The position numbers and the translations under genes are program-made. A stretch of DNA of 64,000 nucleotides. Source: Euglena gracilis. Its lineage: Eukaryota > Euglenida > Euglenophyceae > Euglenales. Position 1 is the stretch's first letter; the number at the start of each line of letters is the position of its first letter. Under the pieces are notes generated by a model. That model saw only the letters and a program-made list of their open reading frames with translations. It searched no databases and had not been told where the DNA came from. Of the stretch, positions 43,385 through 53,930 are shown in pieces. The stretch covers positions 16,076,140 to 16,140,139 of the forward strand of contig CP154954.1 of the NCBI GenBank assembly GCA_039621445.1, read 5' to 3'.

Positions 43385-43587
43385 CCCCCCCACACTCTTG
43401 GCTCCATATTCCCTACATGCAAACTTGGCCCAAAAGTTGACCTTCGGCCTTAACGTGCAATCTTGGCCCCCCCATTAGGCTTTTTTTTGGCTTATTTTGT
43501 CATGGCCTAAATTCTTAACATTCGATTTTCCCCCCAAATTGCCCTCGGGGCCGTACCTTCAATCGTAGCCCGTGCCAAGCGCCCATA
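43385..43587. mobile_element. GCAAACTTGGCC-family MITE
   Basis: CCCTACATGCAAACTTGGCC, TTCGGCCTTAACGTGCAATC, TTGGCTTATTTTGTCATGGC, AATTCTTAACATTCG, CAATCGTAGCCCGTGCCAAG then CGCCC. The right end GCCAAGCGCCC is the family terminus. Confidence 0.6.
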
Positions 43588-45620
43588 AAGGGATGGATGG
43601 ATGAGTTCCAACTCCGTTTGAGTTTCTTTTGTTTGCAACGATCACAAAGATTTAGTATGTTTAAACGATTTCCTTATTCTGTAAAAATGGATTCGACGAA
43701 AGGAAATTTTGTGCTTTGTTTTCTTTTAATTATTTATTTTATTTTAATTTATTTTTTATTTTACTTTATTTTGTTTTTTTGCTAATTGCTTTTCATTCAT
43801 TTTTGAATTTCTTTTGACCAGCAATTGTATTTGTCGAAGTCAGAGCACAAATTTTTTTGGCACTCATACCTGTCAAATTCCCATTCCTTGTGTTTTTTTG
43901 AAGCTTATTTGTTTTATTCGCTTTTTGTTCTGTTGCATTTGTTGAGAGTCCATGTTGAATTGCAACCCTCCCATGGTTATGAACCCCACACTTGCAGTGT
44001 CAACGTATGGTATCCAACGCTTACATGGGAGCAATGACCCCCTCCTGGTCATTTATCGCATTTTTGGCAGATTTTGATCAGTTTCAATGTCAGTCAATGT
44101 CAGTCTATTGGTTTCAATGCCCTGCAGCAGATGTACGTACACAATGCACACAGTTACCAGAGGCTCTTTTTTTATTATAAATTGGTGCCCGGGGCTGGAA
44201 GGAGGTTTTTTTCTTCTATTTTTGGTGCAAAGCCCAAATTTTCGACCCCAAATCAACTCACAGAATGGGTCGCCGAAGGGGAAGCCCTCCCGCCCCCCCA
44301 GTCCCATGGGTTATAACCCCTCCGGGGAAGAAAAATGAAAGCCGCCAAGGACGATTTTTTCGGCAGAAAAAAAAAAAAAACCCCAAAAACTGATTTTTTG
44401 GCATTTTTTTGAGACCGACCATTATCATAAATGTCATTTTGACCAAATTTGCCGAAAAATTCGGGGTCATTTTGGGGGGTCCAAAACCATCTTCACTTGC
44501 TTTTTCTGGCGCAACACATCCATTTTTTTCTTTTTTAGCTTTCCAGCCAATATAACATGATGGTAAATTTTTGAAATCCCCCCTGTATGAAGAAAGATAC
44601 GCAGGAAAGGTCATTCGCACCAAAAAGGACACCAAATCAAAATGCATAGGGGTTCATGTTCTTGCAAGATTTTGGAGCCAAAGATGAACAACATCTCACC
44701 AAATCAAGCCAGAAAAGGTTCTGTTCTCTTTTTCCTGAGAAAATAGTTCGATGGAAGCGCACAAGGAGCACAAAGAAATGAAATGAAAGTGAGATATCGT
44801 CAAGGAAGAAAATATCTGAGGGTTTTTTTTTGGAACCCGTTGAGTCTGCCTCCACCCACCCACTACCCACTACCTTGGTTGGTCGGCCCAGGGGGGGGAG
44901 GTTACAAGTGGGGGGGGGGGGGTTAGAGGGGAAGGTTTTTGAATTGTTCGTGTTTGGTTCAACCCCCTTCGCGTCAATGGCAGCAGAAGCTCTTTCAAAG
45001 CAGAGCTTTTATTTGTTGACTTTTTGTCTGTTTGTCTTTTTTTTTTTGTGGCGGCTGCCTCCGCCAAAGCCAGAAGTGGGTTCTCGTGGTCCTCTACAAA
45101 CCCCAATGCATATATCAAGGAATTTTATTACTATTTCAAACCGAGCCTGCTTTGGTGGGAGCGGTTGGGGAGAGCTGCCTGGTCGCTTCTGATTTGGGGC
45201 ATTCTTTGGTTTCCGGTTTATCCAGCACCTTTTTTATTGACCCCCGGGTCCCTCAACAATCCTCTGATTCATTTCATTTAGGTTTTTGATGGGTCACACA
45301 ACTCAAAACAGACAGAACCTTTGGGCACGGTCGCCCAACAGTGCCAAACCAGTGGATCCCTGCGACCACTACTCAAGGCTGCAGGTTAGAGGATTTGCAT
45401 GACCCTCTGGGAAGAGACTGGGAAGAGACCTCTGGGAATTTTTTTTTCCAGTCTGAGAAGATTGGTTAGATCAAAGAGGGCGAATGGCATGCTTTTGTCC
45501 ATCCAGCTGGAACCGGCCACCCAAAATCCCAGCAGAAGGCTGGTTTGGGGTTTTCCAGCCAAAATTTAGAGGTATAACGGCCAAAATCCTCAGAATGCTA
45601 TTTTTTCAAAGTTCGATGCC
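43588..45620. other. No supported gene; AT-rich then G-tract DNA
   Basis: 43,725-43,790 is a TTTATTTTA-rich stretch. 44,303-44,335 and 44,888-44,930 contain TTATAACCCC/GGTTACAAGTGGGG remnants of the TTATAAG family. A partly open frame near 45,060-45,280 has LVVLYKPQCIYQGILLLF, which may be chance. Confidence 0.4.
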
Positions 45621-45625
45621 TGGCT

Positions 45626-48235
45626 CTTAGTCGGCCTAACTCGCACTTAAGGTTTTGATTTTAGCTTGCACTTTCGCGCAAATTTTCGATTTCTTTGAGA
45701 CCTGGCGGTAGAACCCACCCTTTTGACCCTCTGGTTCCGCGGAGACCACGGTGGCGTGTGCATCATTTTCCGATGTTGGAACCTGGGGAACAGGCCCAAT
45801 TTTGGTGTTTTTCAGCCAGTTCACCATTTTGAAAAAGGTCCAAACCCCTGGGTTTGACCGCCGGGACACGTGAATTTTCCCAAAAGGGGCCAAAACCCCC
45901 ATTGCGAGTCCCCGTTTTTGAAGCCTTGACAGTGTTCCCCCGGATGGTGCTACACAGTCCGGGAGTAACGTGGCCCTTTTTGTTGCTTTTTTTTGGGCTC
46001 TGCGATGTGTGTCTGAAAGGTTGCCTGTTGAGGCATCCAGAGGATGGACTCTACACACACGTTGTGAAAAGTTGGAAAAAACGGCGTGTCACAGAGTTGT
46101 GATCCCTGGGTGCTTGAAGTGCGAGGAGCGGTACAGCGGGAACCACCCAGGTGGGGGGGGGTTAGGGGGACTGAGGGCAAGCCCAGGGACCTGTCCCAAC
46201 GTCTGGTGAGCAACGCCAGGCCCCACACTGCCGGGCACAGAAGGCAATGTTTATGGACATTTGCGCTTAAGCGCAAATTTTTAACTTGCACTTAAGCGCA
46301 AGTTAAAAATTTGCGCTTGAGCGCAAGTTAAAACAGAAGGCCCTGAGCGGAGCCCTTTTGGGAGTCACTTTGATGTGTTAAAGTGTTTCTAGGGCGCCTC
46401 TCTGAACGGCCAGTGTGCGGACTTGGTGAAGAAATGCATTGCGCCGAAGCGCAAACCATCATACAATATGGTGCAAACACGCATTGCATACAAAGTGCAA
46501 ACACGCAGCTAACGTGTAATCTGAATGAACAAGCAGTGCATTATGTAGGCATGTCCCTTGCGCTTCGGAGCGATGTATTTCCTCACCAAGCCCGCACACT
46601 GGCCGTTCAGAGAGGGGCCCCCGACACAAATGCTTTTTCAGATGGCAGATGTGTTTGAATGCTTGCTGTGTGAGAAGGTGGGGGATAGAGGAGAATGATG
46701 AGGAGGGTTTGAGCACTGCTGTGCCAGAAGCTGGGTTGGTGCTTTTGAACTATTCAGGCGCTGGGGAGGAAGTGGCTGTTCCAATAAGACCAATTGTGGC
46801 GGTAGGCTGTGGTGCCTCAGTGACCTTCACTTAGTGCACAAAGTGGGGTTTTTTGGGATGTTGACAGAAAGACCTTTTTCGGCTGAACAATGCCCTCCAT
46901 CTGCCCGGTGGTATATGGCTGTCTGGTGGGTTGCAAATTACGTGTCATCATGTCTTCCCTTCTCCGCCGTTGTTGATGGGCCCTTTCAGTTTCTCAATTC
47001 CATTCGCTCATCCTTAAAGTGGTGTGCTTTAAATCGTGGGCGAGGAAAGGGGGGTGACGAGCTTCTTTAAAACACCCTTTCGACGCCTAAAACTGTTTCC
47101 TCGGCTGTGATTCCCAGGGTTCATCTGGCACCTGTTCTTTTCCAAACAGAATTTTTTCCGACTTTCAAAAGTCGGCCAAAGAGAAGGGCCCCTCAGGCAC
47201 GCTTAACTGCGAGGCAAGTGGGAGGAACCTCCGGCAGTGGAAGTTGGTTTTACAACGCATAGAACAACACACGTCTGGATGTCATGAAGTTGGTGGTTGC
47301 TTTCACACACCAGGGGGTTGGCTTCCTGTCCCAGGCAAGGCTTCCCCCCACCTTATGTTCGCTCTGGTGATGAGATTGATCCAAGACTGCTCTCTCCACC
47401 CGCAGTGATAAACATGAGAAATTAAAAATTGATAACTGTTGCTCCACAGGCAATGGATAGGCTTATGAAGAATAGAAATTTCAGAATTACATTGCGCCAA
47501 AGCGCAATGGGAATGCACTTTTTAAAATCGCAAAGCAGCGTGGCTCTTGCGCCGACGCGCAATGTTGACCCATTTTAAGGCAACGTGACTGAGAGTAGGC
47601 TTCCGTCCCCCTGCACTATATCTTGTGCTCTATCACCTCTGGTGTTCATACTCTACCCGGGCCGTTCTCTCCCTCCGTTGTGAGATAAGTTTCAAGTAGT
47701 TATATTTGCGCTTCGGCGCAAGCCATGTTGCTTTTACAATTTTAAAAATTGTATTTCTATTTGCGCTTTGGCGCAAGGTAACTCTTAAATTTCCATTCTT
47801 CATAAGCCTGCCCATTGCGCTTTGGCGCAAGGGAAACACATGTTGACACAAAATTTGTTATCATTGTCCAAGTGCGGCAATGGTCACCCACATGTTGAAT
47901 TACAAAAAAGTCAAAATTTGCGTCAAAGCGCAAATGTTTTTTTCGTGATGAAAAAAAAATTGCGCCAAAGCGCAAATGCGCAATGGAGTCCCCTCGTTTT
48001 ATTACCCGCCGCTTCGTATTCAGGCACACGGGGCCCCGGGAGCGCTGTGCCCGTGGACCGTGGAGTTCCAGGTCGTTGCTTTCGTCCCCAGGCCCTGGGG
48101 TGCAGGGAGACACTATTTTCGGATTGTCTCGAGTCTCAGGCCACGGTGTTCGAAAACCAAACTTTTTTTTGGATTTGCGCGTCGGCGCAAATTTACAGTC
48201 ACTTTCAAAGCTAAGTGCGAGTTGGGCCGCCTAAG
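45626..48235. mobile_element. CTTAG-TIR element 2, 2,610 bp, 5-bp target duplication
   Basis: Left end CTTAGTCGGCCTAACTCGCA then CTTAAG; right end complement CTTAGGCGGCCCAACTCGCA then CTTAGC. TGGCT flanks both sides (45,621-45,625 and 48,236-48,240). Its palindromes are TTGCGC followed by a 4-base core then GCGCAA: cores TTAA, CGAA, TTGG and CAAA near 46,265, 46,290, 46,440, 47,495, 47,707, 47,763, 47,816, 47,922, 47,961 and 48,175. Frames such as RWYMAVWWVANYVSSCLPFS (46,902-46,961) look coding-like but no transposase signature was recognised. Confidence 0.88.
46393..46621. repeat. Nested inverted repeat with ~60-bp arms in element 2
   Basis: CCTCTCTGAACGGCCAGTGT and the following GCGGACTTGGTGA are repeated inverted near 46,580-46,615. 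Both arms end in GCTTCGG/CCGAAGC palindrome material of this element's own type. The loop is about 100 bp. Confidence 0.88.
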
Positions 48236-48240
48236 TGGCT

Positions 48241-48689
48241 CAGAGTCTTTTCTTCCCCACTTTTGGGTGACTCTATTTTTGGGTCAAGCCTCCCTGAACC
48301 CTTCACATCTGAGCCAAGAACCCTTGAGTGTGAATTTTTTTTGAAAAACAAACAAATGTTTCCAAAGTCCGTCACAGCAGAATGTTGACAATCTGTTTTT
48401 TTTTCTTCAGAAGTCAGTGTATGTCAGTGCATGCATTTCTACAATTGTGTGTACTTGTGTGCGGTTTTATACAGTTATTTTTTTCGCCTGCCCGTGTGGA
48501 TATTTTGCGCCCCCCCCCCCCCCCGGCCCCCCCCACCTTTCCATTTTTTCCAAGACGCCCATTTTTATGCTAAAGTTTTCATGCAAACTGCAGGAATAGT
48601 TGAGGGGCCCTCACCCCCCCATTCTGGCCTGGAGGTACCTTACCCCCCCCCCCCACCCATCAGGCGTTTCGGTGTGGCCCCGTTGATGT
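48241..48689. other. No supported gene
   Basis: Long C-runs at 48,509-48,531 and 48,641-48,655; short frames only. Confidence 0.45.
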
Positions 48690-48696
48690 TGATATG

Positions 48697-48829
48697 CAGG
48701 GGGGGGGGAGATATGCAACTTGCATAATTTGCATTTTTTTGCATAATCAGGTTTTTCTGAAAGTTGCATTTTTTTGCATTTTTTTGACTTGCATAATTCG
48801 AAAGGCCAAGTTGCATACCCCCCCCCCCG
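48697..48829. mobile_element. hAT-like MITE, 133 bp, 7-bp target duplication
   Basis: Starts CAGGGGGGG, then ATATGCAACTTGCATAATTT; ends GGCCAAGTTGCATA then a C-run. TGATATG flanks both sides (48,690-48,696 and 48,830-48,836). The interior shares ACTTGCATAATTTGCAT and TTTGCATAATCAGGTTTTTC with the element at 2,997-3,439, so it is a shorter member of the same subfamily. Confidence 0.72.
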
Positions 48830-48839
48830 TGATATGGCG

Positions 48840-49145
48840 GCTTGGCCACAAGCCCAAAAGAGGGGACAGCTGGCCCAAAACCCCAACGGCTTCCACCCGC
48901 AATACAGGGCCACGGGGCCACTCCCTGACCCACTCCTTGCCTCCCAAGTGGATGGCGAGCGGATGTCCGTCATGCGCAGGCGTCCCGATGCGCTGCAGCC
49001 CCTGCAATGTGGTCTGCGACAGAACTGTGTGTGCGTGGGCTTTGTTGTCGGATTGTGTGTTTATTGCGGAACGTTTTGGGAGGAGAACCAGCGCCCCCAG
49101 CTTCCTGAAAACAGCTGGATTCTTTTCAACCAACAGCAATTTTGA
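48840..49145 (+). CDS. Coding-like ORF segment, unknown product
   Basis: One plus frame reads NPNGFHPQYRATGPLPDPLL, then SQVDGERMSVMRRRPDALQP, ends WILFNQQQF and stop. It follows directly after a MITE, so its upstream part may be repeat-derived. No family recognised; it could be a terminal exon. Confidence 0.25.
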   Translation, partial: AWPQAQKRGQLAQNPNGFHPQYRATGPLPDPLLASQVDGERMSVMRRRPDALQPLQCGLRQNCVCVGFVVGLCVYCGTFWEENQRPQLPENSWILFNQQQF

Positions 49146-49265
49146 GAGATAGACCAGTTTTGAGAGGGGGGGGAATGAAAATGGCAGTCAAAACGAATTG
49201 ATGGTGAAGATATCACGGCAGCTGTTTTTTGTCGCACCCAACCAATGGGTTCAATCACATACCCC

Positions 49266-49538
49266 CCCCCCCCAGTCCCAGGCGCTTGGCTCCGCTCCTC
49301 CTTACAGGCGAACCTGTCCCCCTAAAGTTAGGCTTCAGCCTTCCCTTGCGACTTTGGCCCCACATTTTTAAGGTTTAAGGTTTTTGGCCCATTTTGTGCA
49401 TGGCCTGCCGAAATTCTTAACCTGCAAACTTGGCACGACTAAGTTTGACCCCCCCCCGGCCTTGCCATCACAATTGACGGCAACGCCAGGGTTTCAACCT
49501 CAGGGACAAGCGCAGCCAAGTCGGGGGCCAAGCGCCCA
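49266..49538. mobile_element. GCGCTTGGC-ended MITE, fullest copy
   Basis: After a C-run, CAGGCGCTTGGCTCCGC opens the element and GGGGGCCAAGCGCCCAGC closes it. Inside, ACAGGCGAACCTGTCCCCCT and ACCTGCAAACTTGGC repeat the family's subterminal motif, with TTTTGGCCCATTTTGTGCAT between. Confidence 0.65.
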
Positions 49539-49619
49539 GCATGCAAATGTGCCCCCTTTCAATCATGACTTGGGCCCAATCCCTCGGCTGGGGGGGTGAG
49601 GCCGATTGGGCCGCAGAAA

Positions 49620-50055
49620 TGAACCAACGTAACCCCCCCCCCCAAAATAAGACCCCCCCCATAAAATGGACACCCCAAAAAAATATGGCCGGTCCGAGCA
49701 AAAATCCATGAAATGGACCCCCCTTCCATAAATAAGACACCCCCTGCCGGCGCGAAGCGCCGGATTTTTGAAAAACGGGACATTTTTGGGTGGTAAATCT
49801 GCCATTTTGGGGCAGTTTTCAAAAAAATTCGGCATATTTTCTCCTATTTGTCTGGCGCGAAGCGCCAATTTTTCGAAAATTGGTATTTTGGGGGGTCGAG
49901 AAAATTTCCAGCAAAAATCCATAAAATGGACCCCCCCCCCATGAATAAGACCCCCCTCGGGCTTTCCAGCAACCGACCCATGAAATGGACCCCCTCTATT
50001 TTGGGGGGGGTTTGGGCCGGAGGTGCAGATGGAATACCCCCAGTGCACAATGTTC
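49620..50055. repeat. Reverse-oriented GGGGTCTTATTTTTGG element with GGCGCGAAGCGCC palindromes
   Basis: C-runs preceded by AAATAAGAC or AAATGGAC recur at 49,640-49,735 and 49,925-50,000. GGCGCGAAGCGCC-type palindromes occur near 49,750 and 49,856. It is the mirror image of 2,070-2,900, with ATAAAATGGAC used alongside AAATAAGAC. Confidence 0.65.
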
Positions 50056-50059
50056 ACCC

Positions 50060-50345
50060 TAACATTGAGGGGGGGGGAAAATGTGAAAAGTTGTGTTGTA
50101 AAAAATGGGGGAAGGAGGGGGGTGTTGGATTTTAAAAAAGGGTGGGGGGTTGCGGGGGGGGGGGGGTTGGGGGGTATTTTTTGGGGGGTTTTGAAATTTT
50201 TGGGGGTTGGGTTTGGGTTGGGCGAAAAAAATGGGAATTTTTAAAAGGAATGAGGGGGGTTTTGAAGTTGGGGGGGGTGGTTTTGGGGGGGGGGGTTGGG
50301 TGGGGGGGGGGGGGGTGGGGGGAGGGGGGGGGGTTTAAGTTTTGA
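50060..50345. repeat. G-run dominated tract
   Basis: About 285 bp with more than 20 runs of three or more G on the plus strand, strongly strand-asymmetric. Quadruplex formation is likely. No coding signal. Confidence 0.85.
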
Positions 50346-50513
50346 ATGAAGGGGGGGTTTGAGGCGGGGGGTGAAATTCATGTGCCGTTTCTGTTGTGTA
50401 TATTTTTTGTTCATTTTCCTCCAGTCCATATTTTGGCTGGTCTAGAGGTGGCCGCTGCACCTCGGATAGGCATGTGGGTTGGGCAGGCCACCGGCATGTG
50501 CACTGGGATGTAG

Positions 50514-50669
50514 ATGGGGTCCATGATGGACGATGCGGTCCATGGGGACTGGGGCAGGCACGTGGACTGGCACGGGGACTTGAAGGTACTAGATGGGGTC
50601 CATGATGGACGATGCGGTCCATGGGGACTGGGGCAGGCACGTGGACTGGCACGGGGACTTGAAGGTACC
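50514..50669. repeat. Two tandem ~79-bp units
   Basis: GGGGTCCATGATGGACGATG followed by CGGTCCATGGGGACTGGGGC repeats at 50,516 and 50,595. Each unit contains the palindromic words GTCCATGATGGAC and GTCCATGGGGAC. Confidence 0.9.
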
Positions 50670-51037
50670 AAGTCGGACCTGCACCTCCAGCCTCAGTGGC
50701 ACGGTGGTACCCTGGGGGCATGCCATGGAGCCGAGGCATGCCGCCAACGCAGGCAGCACCCCTCCTAAACCCACACGCTGCTTCCCGCGGTGTGTGAGGA
50801 TGTAGGAGGGTGGGTGGGCTGACCGCCTGGGACCCTAAGCACCTTCAGTGCCGTCCGGGCACCCCCCGGGGGGCCGGTCAGGCAGGTGAAGCCCATGCGG
50901 CAGGGGGGGGGGGGAATTGCACCGTGCAATTTTTTGCAATTTTGTGCAATTAATTGCACATGGCCCAGGACATTTGTTTTGGAAAATGTCAGTTTTTGAT
51001 GCAATTGAGAATTTAACCTTTTTTTGCTGGAGGTATT

Positions 51038-51142
51038 GCAAAAACTGGCTCCTACACTGGACATTTACCCTACCCCCCCCACCCCCCCACCCACCCCCCA
51101 CCCCCCACATTTGACCAGTGTAGGAGCCAGTTTTTGCAATGT
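51038..51142. repeat. Perfect ~24-bp inverted repeat around a C-run
   Basis: TGCAAAAACTGGCTCCTACA (left) and its complement (right, 51,117-51,141) flank a C/A-rich spacer of about 50 bp. It may be a tiny nested element. Confidence 0.85.
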
Positions 51143-51229
51143 ATGGGTAGCAGGGGTAGTTTTTGCTGGGAAATTGATGTATGTAGTGAAAATTTCCGTT
51201 CAAAGGCTGTTTATTATTGGTTTACTCAG

Positions 51230-51366
51230 GTTTCAAACCCAATCGGCCAATTGGCAAAGGAGCAACAGGCGTTCTACAACAGGTTCGTATTTTGTTCCTT
51301 GGTAACTTCTAAGTATGAATTGTTGTGTCTTCCGCTGGATGATGAACAAATTCAGGATGAATGGCG
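51230..51366 (+). CDS. Exon-like segment inside the MITE, unknown product
   Basis: Acceptor-like GGTTTACTCAG precedes, and GTAAGT follows GAATGGC at 51,367. The peptide reads VSNPIGQLAKEQQAFYNRFV, then YELLCLPLDDEQIQDEWR, charged and non-repetitive. It may be a captured host exon, as the element is otherwise non-coding. No family recognised. Confidence 0.35.
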
Positions 51367-51572
51367 TAAGTATTGCCATCGCATATTGCCACGGCTGATT
51401 GTGTTGCAACTTTTTGGGCGAACCGACCGGGTAAATTGGCAGAATATGCAGCTTTTCTGGTTTCTGGTATGGCTTTTCTGGTATGTGCAATTTTGTGCAA
51501 TTTTGTGCAATTTTTTTTGCGCTGCAATTTTCGACCTCCCGATGTGCAATTTCTCCCCCCCTCTGCATGCGG

Positions 51573-52895
51573 CCCGGCGGGTGCCTGCAGCTGAGCAGCT
51601 CCGGCCGGCGGTCTGGGGTCTCGAGGGGCACTGGGGGCCGCTGACAGGGAGCTGCAGCGGAGGAGGGCTGCCCAAGGGGCCACGACAAGCCGCACTCGGT
51701 TGCCCGGGTGCCCAGGCGGCCACGAACAACCCGGCCCCAGCGAGCCCCCAGTGCCCTGCAGAGACCACCGACCCCCGGCCAGGGCTGCACAGTCCCGGAC
51801 ACCCCACGGCGGCAGGGTGGATCCTACCCACCTAAAGTCGCCCAAGCAAGGTGGACGAGTGTCCTGGAACATGGCCCCGGAAGGGCCTGCCAGACACCCA
51901 CACGCCCTCGGGCGTGTGGTCACTTGGGCGCCCCTGCTACCTATGCAGGGAGGGCAGTAGAGTCGAGTCCGAAAGGATGCTGCCCGCGTGTGAGGCCAAT
52001 TGGTCCCGGGAGGGTGACGCCGCAATGTCACTTGACCGGGGGTTGCCAGGCCACAGACGACACGGAGAGAGCGAGGCTCTCTCACCCACCGATCTCCCCC
52101 CCCCTCCCCGGCACGGGGACTTGCACTGGCACCGGCACTGGCACTGGCATGGGCGTGGGCAATTGCACCGGAACGGGCATGGGTCCACCAACACTGGCCT
52201 TTCCAACACACATCGGTGGGCCCCACTGACTGGCGCTGGCGGTAGCTGCGAGCATTGCCCTACCTCTGAGGCACCCTCCGGGATGGTGCCTGCGCGGAGG
52301 GCTGGTCAAGGCCTCGGCACCTTCGAGGGCCGGCCACGGCCTCCAGGGCATCCTTCTGTATCCCACCGTGCATGAGGGGGGCGGGTGACGGCCTCAACGG
52401 CAACACTTGGGACGGCACCTTGCCCCCGGGGCCCCCTCTTGGATCACACCGCGGTTGACGGAGGAGGTCCACCCCTAAGAGCCGCACGGTACACCACCGG
52501 CACCGGGGGCCGATGGCGCGCCATTGCCGGGGCGGTCCTGTTTCGGTTCGGAGGGTTTGCAGCCATTTCCCAACCCTACGGCCAAGGCATCCAGCTGACC
52601 ACAGCAGAGGACTCCTGTGAGGCCTCGAGCAGCCCTCCTCGCGGAGCCGGTGCCAATCCGGAGGGTGCCGAGGGGCGACGCGTCCAGCCCTTCCACGGCC
52701 TTGACGATGGGGGCTCCCAGAGGCAGTGTGGCCGCCAGGGTGTCCAGGCACAAGCTGCGATCGCGCACTTGACTGCCTGGAGGTGGAACTGGGGGGACTT
52801 GCGGGGGCAGGGGTTGCGGTCGGTGTGGGACCAAAGGTCTGCCAGAACAATGGGTTGTTGGCTTGCCTGATGTGTGGGGCTGGGTACCTGGGTTT
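51573..52895 (-). other. GC-rich DNA; probable downstream part of the RT element
   Basis: Long frames on both strands (up to 305 codons) reflect GC-richness. On the minus strand, QANNPLFWQTFGPTPTATPA follows the reverse-transcriptase remnant and could be its C-terminal extension. A (CACTGG/GGCACT)n patch lies at 52,121-52,160. Nothing else is supported. Confidence 0.35.
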
Positions 52896-52899
52896 TGGG

Positions 52900-53545
52900 G
52901 GGCAGTGGAGCGCAGGTATTGGAGCTCCTTGGTGCGGACACCGGAGGCCTGCCACCGGCGTTGCAGGAAGCAGCTCCAGACCGAACAATCGAGTTTCTCA
53001 GGGTACCCCTGCCACAAGGCATGGTGGGCGACGTTGGCTACGCTCTCTTTGAAGTCCCGCATATGGGAGAATGCTTCCTAGCCTGCGATGGAGCGCCCTA
53101 TCAGCACCCCACCAAGCTGCGGGCGGGGTCGGTGGTGTCTCACTCGGGGTATGGAAGGGGACTCCTCCTCGCGGTCGAAGAGCGTGGTACGTAGGCGGTC
53201 GTCGATGATGCGGCAGCGGACACCGAGGGAGAAAACTTCAGCAGGGTCTGTGAGGTCTGGTTGAGGGTCATGCCAAACGACTCTTGTGGTGGCGGAGCCG
53301 TGCTGGCTCTGACGAAGAAGTAATCGATGTAGCAGCAGATGATGCTTTGTTTGTTGATGGTTAGGACGTGGTTGCGCTCGACGATGATTGGCAAGCAATG
53401 GGGCATGGCCCTGGATCTGCCGTCCCACCTGCCCGCCGTTGATTGTGTATGCAGTCGCCAGGCTGAAGCGAATCATGGCCTCCACTTCCTTGTAGCTCCA
53501 ACCCGTGCTGAACACCCAGCCGCCTTCCATCGTGTTTGACATCTC
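52900..53545 (-). pseudogene. Reverse transcriptase remnant, Penelope-like candidate
   Basis: On the minus strand: GGWVFSTGWSYKEVEAMIRF, TINGGQVGRQIQG (motif preceding the G-x-P-M-G turn), APLLAN, then in a second frame ICCYIDYFFVRAS, then back in the first frame EVFSLGVRCRIIDDRLRTTL with FDREE, and RDFKESVANVAHHALWQGYP in a third. The order (NGxxxRQxxG, then YIDxFFV, then FxLGVR...GRL-type strand) fits a reverse transcriptase palm. The catalytic YxDD is YIDY, so the second Asp is lost. Two or more frameshifts and a deletion of the PMG turn make it non-functional. Penelope-like is my best guess; other RT classes are possible. Confidence 0.6.
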
Positions 53546-53685
53546 GGAACCGGCAGCGGGAGGCCTCTTTCTGCTTTGTTTTTTGCAGGCCTCACAATTG
53601 TGTTTTGGCTGAAGGTGGTGTACATGGTGGAAGACTCGAAGGTGGCTATGCCTTTGGCCACCTTTGGTGGAAAAATCGAAGATGG

Positions 53686-53930
53686 CCACCACCATCACCA
53701 CCACGACCAACCACCGCCGCTGCCACCGCCACCACCACCTACCCACCCATCCACCCACCTACCCACCCATCCACCCACCTACCCACCCATCCACCCACCC
53801 ACCCATCCAACGACCCACCCACCCACCCACCCACCCACCCACCCACCCACACAACGACCCACCCACCCACTCACCTACCCACCACCACCACCTCCACCAC
53901 CCACCCACCCAACCACCACCAAGTGTACCT
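53686..53930. repeat. (CCACCCAC)n / (CCACCCAT)n array
   Basis: About 245 bp of CCAC-based repeats. Frames give PTHPPTHP, THPPTHPP or the Gly/Trp-rich complement and are not genes. Confidence 0.95.

Larger units (their letters stand above)
50901..51565. mobile_element. hAT-like MITE, 665 bp, 7-bp target duplication
   Basis: Left end CAGGGGGG... then AATTGCACCGTGCAATTTTT; right end GTGCAATTTC then TCCCCCCCTCTG. CATGCGG flanks both sides (50,894-50,900 and 51,566-51,572). The subterminal word is GTGCAATTTT, different from the TTTTGCAT word of the two other members. It contains the perfect inverted repeat at 51,038-51,142 and an exon-like segment. Confidence 0.72.

Noticed and set aside
51309-52226. 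305-codon open frame on the minus strand, the longest in the window
   Set aside because: It lies in GC-rich DNA where stops are rare, overlaps equally long frames on the other strand, has no motif, and runs into the repeat end of a MITE.
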